Below, piece by piece: positions 35,976-44,087 of a stretch of 64,000 bases of DNA (its first letter is position 1; each line of letters starts with the position of its first letter). The DNA is taken from NCBI GenBank assembly GCA_963741505.1, contig CAVUIJ010000035.1, positions 124,001 to 188,000 on the forward strand, given 5' to 3'. The position numbers were made by a program, and so were the translations under genes. The notes below the pieces were generated by a model that was not told the origin of the DNA, searched no databases, and saw nothing but the letters and a program-made list of their open reading frames with translations. The stretch is from JAKFWF01 sp963741505. Lineage in GTDB: Bacteria > Pseudomonadota > Alphaproteobacteria > Rhizobiales > Hyphomicrobiaceae.

Positions 35976-37202
35976 ATGCGGGCGGCGGTGTTCCGGGTCA
36001 TGGCGCTCACCTTGCTGCGCGACCGCGCCGCACTGGCCATGAGCTTTGTGCTGCCGGGGTTGGTGTTCGTGATCTTCGCCAATATCTTCGCCGGTGCCAG
36101 CGGCGGCGTGCTCAACTTGCGCGTCGCGATTGCCGACCTGCGCGGCGACGCCACATCGCACCGGCTCATCGAGCAACTGCTCGCCGACCAGCGGCTGACC
36201 CGGGTCGCGCCATCCGCCCGCAGCGCACCCGAGATCGACGAGGTCGTGCGCCGGGCCGAGGCCGATGTCGGGCTCGTTGTGCGCGCCGACGGCAGCCCGC
36301 TCGATGACTTGGGGGCGGAAGGTGCTGCTCCCCTCGTCATCATCGGCGATGGCGGCCGCGAAATCGCCATCACGATACTGGCCGGCGCCCTGCAGAAGGC
36401 CTATTTCGCGGCGCTGCCCGATGCGGCGGTGCGCAGCATCGGCGATCTCATCGATCGCAGGATCGCGCCGTTCAGTGCCGAGCAGAAGGCGCGCCTCAAA
36501 ATGGGGCTGGAAGCGATGCGGGCCGGCGACGGCAGCGGCGAGCCGCAAGGCTTGCGCCTCGACAAGCTCTATGAGCGGCGTGATGCGGTGGCGGCAGGGA
36601 CGGTCGCACCCGCCGTAATCTACTACGCTGGCGGCGTCGCCATGCTGTTCCTGCTGTTTTCGGCGCTCACCGGCGCCATGAGCCTGCTCGAGGAGCGCGA
36701 GAGCGGGCTGCTCGACCGTCTGGCGAGCAGCCCCGGCGGTGTCGGCGTGCTGCTCGACGGCAAGTTCCTGTTCCTCGTGCTGCAGGGCTTCTGCCAGGTG
36801 CTGCTGATCTATCTGGTGGCATGGAGTGCGTTCGGCGTCGCCTTGCCCGAACACGCCGGACCATGGGCTGCGACCACCCTCGCCGCCGCCATCGCCGCCG
36901 CCGGCCTCGCCATGGGCTTCGTCACGCTGTGCCGGTCGAAGCAGCAGGCGCAGACGCTCGGACAAATGCTCATCCTTGTCGTCTCCGCGATCGGCGGCAG
37001 CATGGTGCCGCGTTACCTGATGCCGCCGCAAGTGCAGGCGCTCGGCTGGGCGACGCCCAATACCTGGGCGCTCGAGGCCTATGCGTCGATCTTCGCGCGC
37101 GGCGATCCGATCGGGCGGATGATCCTGCCCTGGAGCATGCTGGTCGGTGTCGGCCTCGCCGGGCTCTTTGTCGCGCACATTGTGGCGCGCCGTACCGTAT
37201 AG
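35976..37202 (+). CDS. ABC-2 type exporter permease
   Basis: 408 residues. The layout is one N-terminal helix, a large periplasmic domain (about residues 50-205), then five helices including MLFLLFSALTGAMSLLEERE, with the ABC-2 domain's conserved LEERESGLLDRLASSP loop and a late PNTWALEAY segment. It pairs with the ATPase immediately upstream. It lies between crtE and crtW on the same strand. Confidence 0.87.
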   Translation: MRAAVFRVMALTLLRDRAALAMSFVLPGLVFVIFANIFAGASGGVLNLRVAIADLRGDATSHRLIEQLLADQRLTRVAPSARSAPEIDEVVRRAEADVGLVVRADGSPLDDLGAEGAAPLVIIGDGGREIAITILAGALQKAYFAALPDAAVRSIGDLIDRRIAPFSAEQKARLKMGLEAMRAGDGSGEPQGLRLDKLYERRDAVAAGTVAPAVIYYAGGVAMLFLLFSALTGAMSLLEERESGLLDRLASSPGGVGVLLDGKFLFLVLQGFCQVLLIYLVAWSAFGVALPEHAGPWAATTLAAAIAAAGLAMGFVTLCRSKQQAQTLGQMLILVVSAIGGSMVPRYLMPPQVQALGWATPNTWALEAYASIFARGDPIGRMILPWSMLVGVGLAGLFVAHIVARRTV

Positions 37203-37210
37203 TAGGCGGC

Positions 37211-37978
37211 ATGACCGCAACCGGCGACATCGCAGCGATATCTTCCGCGCGACAGGCGGCGATCGGCCTCGCGCTCGCGGCCGGCATCATCGCCGCCTGG
37301 GCGATCGTGCACGTAGGGGCCGTGTTCTTCTTTCCCTGGGAACGACTGGGCATGGCCGCGGCCGTTGTCGTGGTCATCGTGCAGTGCTGGCTGTGCGTCG
37401 GCCTCTTCATCGTCGCGCACGACTGCATGCATGGCACACTGGTGCCGATGCACGCGGCCTGGAACCGCGCCATCGGCACGCTGTGCCTGGCGCTGTACGC
37501 CTGCTTCAACTTTGCTGCATTGAACCCGAAGCACCACCACCATCATCGCTACTCCGGCACCGGCGCCGATCCCGATTTCCTCGAGGCGCCGCCGCACGGC
37601 TTCTGGCGTTGGTATGTGAAATTCTTCAGCGAGTATTTTTCCTGGGCGCAACTCGTGCTGCTGGCGGCGGTGAACTGGGGCTACGTTCTGGTGCTCGGTG
37701 CGCCGCTGCACAACGTGCTGTTGTTTTGGGCGCTGCCGGCCATCCTGTCGTCGTTGCAGTTATTCACGTTCGGCACTTACCTGCCGCACCTGCCGGCGGA
37801 CGCCAAGTTCACCGACCGCCACAATGCCCGCAGCAACGATTATCCGGCGTGGCTGTCGCTCGTGACCTGCTTCCATTTCGGCTATCACCACGAGCATCAT
37901 CTGTACCCGAGCGTGCCGTGGTGGCGGCTGCCGGCGGTGCGGGCAGCACAGAAAGTCGGCACGCGCCATGGCACCTGA
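37211..37978 (+). CDS. crtW: Beta-carotene ketolase
   Basis: 255 residues, an integral-membrane di-iron oxygenase with the His clusters of CrtW: VAHDCMHG, PKHHHHHRYSG, and FHFGYHHEHHLYP. It adds 4-keto groups to beta-ionone rings, giving echinenone and canthaxanthin. No crtZ hydroxylase is seen in the window, so canthaxanthin is the likely end point unless crtZ is elsewhere. It overlaps the next gene by 11 bases. Confidence 0.92.
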   Translation: MTATGDIAAISSARQAAIGLALAAGIIAAWAIVHVGAVFFFPWERLGMAAAVVVVIVQCWLCVGLFIVAHDCMHGTLVPMHAAWNRAIGTLCLALYACFNFAALNPKHHHHHRYSGTGADPDFLEAPPHGFWRWYVKFFSEYFSWAQLVLLAAVNWGYVLVLGAPLHNVLLFWALPAILSSLQLFTFGTYLPHLPADAKFTDRHNARSNDYPAWLSLVTCFHFGYHHEHHLYPSVPWWRLPAVRAAQKVGTRHGT

Positions 37979-38462
37979 CATCGGCGAACGGCCAAATAGC
38001 ATTCCCTGGCCGCCGCTGCTCTACCTGGGCGGCGTTGCGGCAGGGCTCCTGCTCGAGTGGATCTGGCCGACCAGAGGGATATTTGCAGCCGAGCTGCGGC
38101 GTTCGGTCATGCCTGTCGGCTGGCTGCTAATGGTGGCAGGCGGGCTGTTCGATCTGGCGGCCATGCTCGCGCTGTCGCGCCACAAGGCTAACATACTGCC
38201 GCACCGTGCCGCGACCCGGCTCGTCACCTCCGGGCCGTTCGCGGTGTCGCGCAATCCGATCTATCTCGGCAACACCTTGCTGATGGCGGGGGCGGCGTTG
38301 GCATTCGGCAATATCTGGCTGCTGGCGTGCGGACTAATCGCGGCGCTTGCCGTGCGGCAGCTGGCGATCCTGCGGGAAGAAGCGCATCTCGCGGCTCGTT
38401 TCGGCGACGAGTGGCACGCTTACGCCGGCAGGACCCGGCGCTGGTTTGGATGGCGCTCATAG
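37968..38462 (+). CDS. Isoprenylcysteine-methyltransferase-like (ICMT/PEMT) membrane protein
   Basis: 164 residues with four to five membrane helices. The conserved SAM-binding loop of this fold is visible: HRAATRLVTSGPFAVSRNPIYLG, then EEAHLAARFGDEWHAYAGRTRRW at the C-terminus. The family methylates isoprenoid or lipid substrates. It overlaps the crtW end by 11 bases, implying coupled translation and a possible carotenoid-related substrate. It is convergent with crtB. Confidence 0.82.
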   Translation: MAPDIGERPNSIPWPPLLYLGGVAAGLLLEWIWPTRGIFAAELRRSVMPVGWLLMVAGGLFDLAAMLALSRHKANILPHRAATRLVTSGPFAVSRNPIYLGNTLLMAGAALAFGNIWLLACGLIAALAVRQLAILREEAHLAARFGDEWHAYAGRTRRWFGWRS

Positions 38463-38468
38463 CAGCCG

Positions 38469-39410
38469 CTAGGCCGACCCCAGCCCCGGCATGGTCCATA
38501 GTCCGTCTCGCGCCGGCGGCGTCTTTATCGCGCGCGAGGCGTGCGCCCGCCCGATCGAGAAGCCCGACAGCAACGTCTGCGCCATCTTGCCGCGCTTGCT
38601 CACGCGAACGCGGGCGTCCCATGCGTGCGTGCCCTGTTGGCGCACCTTGGTGCCGATGCGGCGGTAGATGCGGCGGGCGGCTGCAATCGCCCAGGCCGCC
38701 CGGATCGGCAGCGCCGGCAGGCCGTAGCGCGCCGAGCGGTAATAGCGGTCGGCCTCGTCGAGAAGACGTTGCGTGACCGCGACCACTGCGTCGCGCTTGC
38801 CCGGATCGGTGATATCGGCGGCAGTGATGCCGGCCTCCCGAAGCCATTGTGCCGGCAGGTAGACGCGGCCGGCCTCGGCGTCGGCAATGACGTCGCGGGC
38901 GATGTTGGTCAGCTGAAAGGCGATGCCGAGGTCGGAGGCGCGATTGAGCGTCGCCTCGTCGCGCACGCCCATGATCATCGCCATCATTACGCCGACGACG
39001 CCGGCCACGTGGTAGCAGTAGGCGAGTGTATCCTGTGCCGTCTGGTAGCACCGGCCGTCGACGTCCATGCGGAAGCCTTCGATCAGCTCCAGCGGATGGC
39101 GAGCGGGAATTTCGTGCTTGGCGGTGACGCGGGCAAGGGCCTCAAACACCGGCTCATCGGCGTCGCCGGCGATCGCCGCGCGGGTCTTGGCTTCGAGCCG
39201 GGCGAGACGCTCGGCTGGCGGGACCTGGCTGCCGTCAGCGCGCTTGAAGCCCAGATCCTGATCGTCGATCTCGTCGTCGCAGTGCCGGCACCAGGCATAG
39301 AGCATGTAGGCCGAGGCCCGCGTCTCATCGTCGAACAGCCGGGCGGCACCGGCAAAGCTCTTCGAGCCCTTCTCGATCAGCTCACGGCTATATTCGACGA
39401 TTGCATCCAT
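38469..39410 (-). CDS. crtB: Phytoene synthase
   Basis: 313 residues. AYMLYAWCRHCDDEIDDQ is the first Asp-rich motif; the second is in FQLTNIARDVIADAEAGRVYLP, preceded by YCYHVAGVVGVMM. It condenses two GGPP to phytoene. ATG 39410 starts 10 bases after the crtY stop on the same strand, so it is the last gene of the epmA-epmB-crtY-crtB series. Confidence 0.94.
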   Translation of the reverse strand: MDAIVEYSRELIEKGSKSFAGAARLFDDETRASAYMLYAWCRHCDDEIDDQDLGFKRADGSQVPPAERLARLEAKTRAAIAGDADEPVFEALARVTAKHEIPARHPLELIEGFRMDVDGRCYQTAQDTLAYCYHVAGVVGVMMAMIMGVRDEATLNRASDLGIAFQLTNIARDVIADAEAGRVYLPAQWLREAGITAADITDPGKRDAVVAVTQRLLDEADRYYRSARYGLPALPIRAAWAIAAARRIYRRIGTKVRQQGTHAWDARVRVSKRGKMAQTLLSGFSIGRAHASRAIKTPPARDGLWTMPGLGSA

Positions 39411-39420
39411 GGCTGGGAGC

Positions 39421-40639
39421 TTATCCCAATTTGGAGCGCGCGCCAGCCTGCCGCTCGGCGAACCGCCACGACGAGGCTTCCGATACGCAGGACAAGGCGC
39501 GCCCGATCGGAACCGGCGGCCTGGCTGCCATGATGGCGACCAGGCTCGCCGTATCGCGGTAGCGCAGCGCACCGGCATAGAAGCGCTCGATCACCGGCCG
39601 AGGCAACCGATAGAACTGTTCGAGGATACGGATCCGCGCCAGCGGATCGGCGGCCAGGAACAGGCAGCGATTGAGCAGCCTGAACAGTGATTGCGACTGC
39701 CAGTTCTGCCGCGACTGCCGCTGGATCAACTGCGCGATCGCCGCCGAGCCGAGCTCTGGCGCCTGCGCGATGGCCTCGGCCAGGCGCACCGCACACGGCA
39801 GGCTGTAGCCGGTGGTGGCGTGGAACAGCCAGGCGCGCAGGCCCGAGCGCGGCAGCGCGTCGCCGAGGTCGCGCCAGTGCTCGTCGATGCGGCCGGCGAG
39901 CGCGATCGGCAGGATGCCCTGCTCGCGCCGCACGATCCGGCTGATGGTCCAACCCTTGGCTGCGGCATAGGCGTGGATGTTGGCCTCGAGCACCGAACGG
40001 CTCGAGGTCGGGCGTGTCGCTGTAGTAGGTGTCCTCGATCAGCAGCCGCGTCGGCGAGAACGGCAAGGTGTAGACGAAGCGGTAGCCATCGCGCTGCGCG
40101 ACCGTCGCGTCCATGATCACCGGGTGGGCGCGGCCGTGCGGGCTTGCGGTCTCGACTTCGAGGCCGATGAACTTCTGGTAGCCGAGCGCCAGCTGCTGCG
40201 ATTGCAGCGCGCCGCGGCCATCGATCACCAACGGCGCCGAGAGGTGGCGGCCATCGGCGAGAGTGACGCCTGTGGCGGTGGCCTCGGTGACGGGCGTGTC
40301 GAGGCGGACGGCGGCGCCGAGCCGCGCCGCGGCGACCTCGTGCAGGCGTTCCGACGACACCGTGTTGTAACCGGTCTCGATGACCTGGGCGTGGCTCGGA
40401 AAGCGGACTTCCTGGCGCGGCCAGCGGGCGATGATCAGCGGCGCCAGCCAGGCATATTGCGGGCCCGTCAGATCGCTGGTGTGGAACGACCAGGTATGAT
40501 TGGCGCCAAGGGTCGCGCCGGCCTCGAAGATCATCAGCCTGAGGCCGGGCCTTGCTTCGTGCAGCGCCAGCGCGATCAATGTATTGGCGAGGCCGCCGCC
40601 GACCAGGATCATATCGGCATCGCAGACGGGCCGGCTCAT
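39421..40639 (-). CDS. crtY: Lycopene beta-cyclase (one frameshift)
   Basis: About 405 residues with frame restored. The N-terminal FAD motif is MILVGGGLANTLIALALHEA, then ANHTWSFHTSDL, VIDGRGA and YRFVYTLPFSPTRLLIEDTYY. After a break near 39994-40000 the other frame continues LEANIHAYAAAKGW to the stop at 39421, including FHATTGYSLPCAVRLAEAIA. It cyclises lycopene to beta-carotene, the CrtW substrate. The ATG overlaps the epmB stop (ATGA at 40636-40639). Confidence 0.9.
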
Positions 40640-41716
40640 TGCTCGGCCACGTGGTCGCGCCCGCAATCGCAGTAGTCGTGCTCGGCGTCATTGTAGTCGG
40701 CGATCGAATAATGGCCGTCCACGGTCGCGGCGGTAAGGTAGCCGGGGCCAATCGGCATCTTGCCGTGGCCGCCGGGCAGGTCGATCACGTAGGTCGGCTG
40801 CGCGATGCCGGAAAGGCGGCCACGCAGTAGCCGCATCAAGCGCCTGGCCCTTAGCGATCGAGGTGCGGAAGTGGCTGGTTCCCGGCGCGCGGTCGAGGTG
40901 GTGGAGATAATACGGCTTGACGCGGGCCTCGACGAACGCCCGCATCAGCGCGTCGAGCGTCGCCGCGTCGTCGTTGACGCCGGCGAGCAGCACGCTTTGG
41001 CTGACCATGACGATGCCGCGATCGACCAGCCGGGCACAGGCGGCACGGGCAGCCGGCGTCAGCTCGCGCGGGTGATTGGCATGCAGCGCCACGTAGACCG
41101 CCTGCGAGGTCGATTTCAGGGCCGCGACCAGTTCGTCGGTGATCCGCTCCGGTGACACCACCGGCACCCGGCTGTGCCAGCGCAGTACCTTGACGTGGCC
41201 GATCGCCGCCAGCGCGCTCGTGATCTCGCCGATCCGGCGCGGCGACAGGATCAGCGGATCGCCGCCGGTCAGGATCACTTCCCAGATGGCCGGTGTCGCT
41301 CGGATATAGTCAAGCGCGGCGCCGATCTCGTCGGCGGCGAGGCTGCGGCCGAGTTCGGGACCGACTGCCTCGCGCCGGAAGCAGAACCGGCAGTAGACCG
41401 GGCAGACGCTCGCGACCTTGAGCAGCACCCGGTCGGGATAACGATGGACGATGCCGGCAACCGGACTGTAGGCCTCGTCTGCGATCGGGTCGGCCGTCTC
41501 GTCGACGCGACGTTCGAGTTCGCGCAGGTCGGGCAGGAACTGGCGAGCGAGCGGGTCGGCGGCGACCGCCGGCTCGATTGCCCCCACCACCGCCGGTGTT
41601 ACGGCGACGGCATAGCGCGCGGCGACGCGGCCAAGCTCGGCCACCCGCTCGTGGTCGAGCAGACCGGCGTCGGCCAGTCCCTCGATCGTCGACAATGGGC
41701 GGGAGGGAGCGTTCAT
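40636..41716 (-). CDS. epmB: EF-P beta-lysylation protein EpmB, lysine 2,3-aminomutase-like (one frameshift)
   Basis: About 360 residues, a radical-SAM/PLP enzyme. The cluster motif is CPVYCRFCFRREAVG, and glycine-rich LTGGDPLIL follows; PYYLHHLDRAPGTSHF is the family's late signature. Near 40836-40842 the frame breaks after AKGQAL and resumes as MRLLRGRLSGIAQPTYVIDL to the stop at 40636. Adjacency to epmA and efp indicates conversion of lysine to beta-lysine for EF-P modification, not lysine fermentation. It starts 7 bases after the epmA stop. Confidence 0.88.
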
Positions 41717-41723
41717 GGCCTTC

Positions 41724-42782
41724 TCATTTGGTCGCTTCGGCAAACGGCGTCCACTGCACGTGGTCGACTGACGGCGCACCGGTCGCCAGCATGACGAGGC
41801 GGTCGAAGCCCAGCGCACACCCCGAGGCTGGCGGCATGTGGGCGAGGGCTGTCAGGAACTCCTCGTCGATCGGATAGCGTTCGCCATAGATGCGGGCCTT
41901 CTCGTCCATCTCGGCGGTGAAGCGGCGGCGTTGCTCGGCGGCGTCGGTCAGCTCGCCGAAGCCGTTGGCGAGTTCGACGCCGCAGACATACAACTCGAAG
42001 CGCTCGGCGACCAGCGGGTCTTCGGCCACCGGGCGGGCGAGGGCGGCTTCGTGGGTTGGATATTCGCACAGGATCTCGGGCCGGAAATTGCCCAGCCGTG
42101 GCTCGATTTTTTCGGTGAGGACCCGCGAGAAGATGTCGGACCAGGTGTCATCGTCGGCGCAGCGTACGCCCGCGGCGGTTGCGGCCCGTGCGAACAAATC
42201 GCGGTTGGGGCTGGCGCCGTCGAACATGTCCCGGAGCGAAATGTTGCAGAACTGGTGGAACGCCTGATCAAGCGTCGTCCAGTCGAGGTTGGCCTCGATA
42301 TCGCAAGGCCGGCCGCGCCAGGACCAGTGCCGGCGGCCGGCGATATCCGCAGCAATCTTCAGCATCGCGGCGCAGTCGGCCCAAAGCGTGTCGTAGGGAC
42401 TGCGCGCCCGATACCATTCCAGCATGGTGAATTCGGGCGCGTGCAGGGGACCGCGCTCGCGGTTGCGGAACACCGGCGCGAAGGTGAAGATCTTCTCTTC
42501 CCCTGCCGCCAGCAGCTTCTTGGCTGCGAATTCGGGCGAAGTATGCAGGTAGAGGTCGCGGCGAGCGAGATCGGTGCCGATGGCTTCAGTCTTGAATGCA
42601 TGCAGGTGCGTTTCATTGCCGGGCGAGACTTGCAGGCAGGCGGCTTCGACCTCGACGAAGCCCTCCGTCTCGAACCAGGCGCGGATCGCACTCTTGATGC
42701 GGTTGCGGGCGATCAGCAGTGGCCGGCGGTCGGCGTGGACCGCGCGCGACCACCACGGCGATGTTTCTGGCGCCTGGCTCAT
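41724..42782 (-). CDS. epmA: EF-P beta-lysine ligase EpmA (PoxA/GenX)
   Basis: 352 residues resembling the class II lysyl-tRNA synthetase catalytic core without its tRNA-binding domain. Motif 2 is in FRNRERGPLHAPEFTMLEWY, ending motif 3 is ASGCALGFDRLVML, and LHTSPEFAAKKLL precedes motif 2. EpmA attaches (R)-beta-lysine to the conserved EF-P lysine. It is divergent from efp across 147 bases and is the first gene of the minus-strand operon. Confidence 0.93.
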   Translation of the reverse strand: MSQAPETSPWWSRAVHADRRPLLIARNRIKSAIRAWFETEGFVEVEAACLQVSPGNETHLHAFKTEAIGTDLARRDLYLHTSPEFAAKKLLAAGEEKIFTFAPVFRNRERGPLHAPEFTMLEWYRARSPYDTLWADCAAMLKIAADIAGRRHWSWRGRPCDIEANLDWTTLDQAFHQFCNISLRDMFDGASPNRDLFARAATAAGVRCADDDTWSDIFSRVLTEKIEPRLGNFRPEILCEYPTHEAALARPVAEDPLVAERFELYVCGVELANGFGELTDAAEQRRRFTAEMDEKARIYGERYPIDEEFLTALAHMPPASGCALGFDRLVMLATGAPSVDHVQWTPFAEATK

Positions 42783-42929
42783 GCGATCCTGCCAACCGGC
42801 CGCGCCCCTTGGCCTCGGCCCGGGAACAGAGTATGGACAGCGCCAACACAGGCCAAATCAACGGGTGCGCGACGGGCGCCCCGGCCTTTAAGCGCGCGTT
42901 CCGGCGGGCGCTGCAACGGGAGACTGTTC

Positions 42930-43499
42930 GTGACCAAAGTCATTGCAAGTTCGATCCGCAAGGGCAACGTGCTCGATCTCGACGGCAAGCTCGCGGTCGT
43001 CATGCACGCCGAGAACATCCATCCGGGCAAGGGCACGCCGGTGACCCACCTGGAAATGCGCCGCATCGCCGATGGCGTCAAGGTGACCGAGCGTTATCGC
43101 ACCACCGATCAGGTCGAGCGGGCCTATCTCGATGAGCAGGATTTCAACTACCTATACGAGGACGAGCAGGGCTTCGTGTTCATGCACCCGGATACGTTCG
43201 AGCAGGTCACCGTGCCGAGGGACGTGATCGGCGACCAGAGCATCTACCTGCAGGAGAACATGAAGTGTTCGCTGAGCCTGCACGAGGGTGTTCCGGTGGC
43301 GATCGAGCTGCCGGCCCGCGTTACCCTCGAGATCGTCGAGGCCGATCCGGTGGTCAAAGGTCAGACGGCGTCATCGTCCTATAAGCCGGCGATCCTGTCG
43401 AATGGTGCCCGGATCATGGTGCCGCCGCACATCGGCACCGGCACCCGTGTGGTCGTGACCGTCGCCGACGGGTCCTACGTCGAGCGCGCCAAGGACTGA
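42930..43499 (+). CDS. efp: Elongation factor P
   Basis: 189 residues, three-domain translation factor that relieves ribosome stalling at polyproline. The modified-lysine loop reads ENIHPGKGTPVTHLEMR, with the target lysine in PGKG; the C-terminal region ends RIMVPPHIGTGTRVVVTVAD. GTG 42930 is chosen with GGGAGA six bases upstream; there is no in-frame ATG near. Its presence beside epmA and epmB indicates beta-lysylated EF-P. Confidence 0.94.
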   Translation: MTKVIASSIRKGNVLDLDGKLAVVMHAENIHPGKGTPVTHLEMRRIADGVKVTERYRTTDQVERAYLDEQDFNYLYEDEQGFVFMHPDTFEQVTVPRDVIGDQSIYLQENMKCSLSLHEGVPVAIELPARVTLEIVEADPVVKGQTASSSYKPAILSNGARIMVPPHIGTGTRVVVTVADGSYVERAKD

Positions 43500-43537
43500 G
43501 CCGCCGGTTGCGGCTGACCACCGCCCGGTAAAGAAAA

Positions 43538-43571
43538 TCGCCCCTCTTCCGAGCAAGAGAAGAGGGGCGCA
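43538..43571 (-). terminator. Hairpin terminator for the small minus-strand gene
   Basis: CGCCCCTCTT / AAGAGGGGCG stem. Read on the minus strand it is followed by GATTTTCTTT; on the plus strand no T run follows. It therefore ends transcripts coming from 43823, supporting that small gene as real. Confidence 0.55.
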
Positions 43572-43655
43572 TCAGGGACGTGCGTCAGAAAGGGAGGCCG
43601 GATAAGGCGCCGTCCACGCCGTCAGTGCAAACCTGTCAGTCGCGCCACAGCAATC

Positions 43656-43823
43656 TCACCTGATCGATCCTATCTGCCATCCGGCAGAAGCGGCCTTGGC
43701 GGCAGGACCACCGTTGAGCGAGCCAATCAGCAGACCGCAAGCAGCAGCGAAGCAGAGGAAGGCGGCAAATTTGGTCAGGGACCATCGCTTGCCATTCATC
43801 TTATGTGCCGCTTGAAGATCCAT
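43656..43823 (-). CDS. Small single-span membrane protein candidate
   Basis: 55 residues, ATG 43823 preceded by GCGGGAA (a GTG start at 43844 is possible). A basic N-terminus (HKMNGKRWSLTK) is followed by one hydrophobic helix FAAFLCFAAACGLLIGSL and a short Ala/Gly-rich tail. It could be membrane-anchored or a short exported peptide. A hairpin with a T tract lies 85 bases downstream. No family is recognised. Confidence 0.45.
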   Translation of the reverse strand: MDLQAAHKMNGKRWSLTKFAAFLCFAAACGLLIGSLNGGPAAKAASAGWQIGSIR

Positions 43824-43891
43824 GATTTCCCGCTCGAGCCCCACAACATCGATCAGTTATTGCTTTTGTAATCCATAATAACTTGTTAGTC

Positions 43892-43915
43892 TAATGCTGT
43901 CACCAAACAGCATTA
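43892..43915. promoter_or_regulatory. Operator-like palindrome TAATGCTGT-N6-ACAGCATTA
   Basis: Perfect 9-bp inverted repeat with a 6-base spacer in an AT-rich patch between the divergent small membrane protein and the caspase cluster. Size and symmetry fit a dimeric regulator site for one or both promoters; the regulator is unknown. Confidence 0.45.
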
Positions 43916-44087
43916 ATCGGCCAAATGCAGATTTAATACTCTGTTCATCACCTTGTCACTGAGCCCGCGCGGCCTGCCACGAAGGATGTCGTGGACAGGG
44001 CGGCACGGACACTGGCGAGACATCCACCGGGCGTTACTCTCGTAGCCGATCTGATTCGAACCGGATGGCAATGGGTGGTTGCGCACG

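Noticed and set aside
35424..37220. Long antisense frame opposite the ABC-2 exporter genes
   Set aside because: Composition (Gly/Arg/His/Gln-rich) and lack of domains mark it as a shadow of the exporter genes, which carry full Walker and membrane motifs.
40636..41716. Lysine 2,3-aminomutase of lysine fermentation
   Set aside because: Adjacent epmA and nearby efp make the EF-P modification role far more likely than catabolism; no other lysine-fermentation genes are seen.
41838..42929. In-frame extension that would fuse extra sequence ahead of elongation factor P
   Set aside because: It is antisense to epmA. EF-P of normal length begins at GTG 42930 with a good ribosome-binding site.
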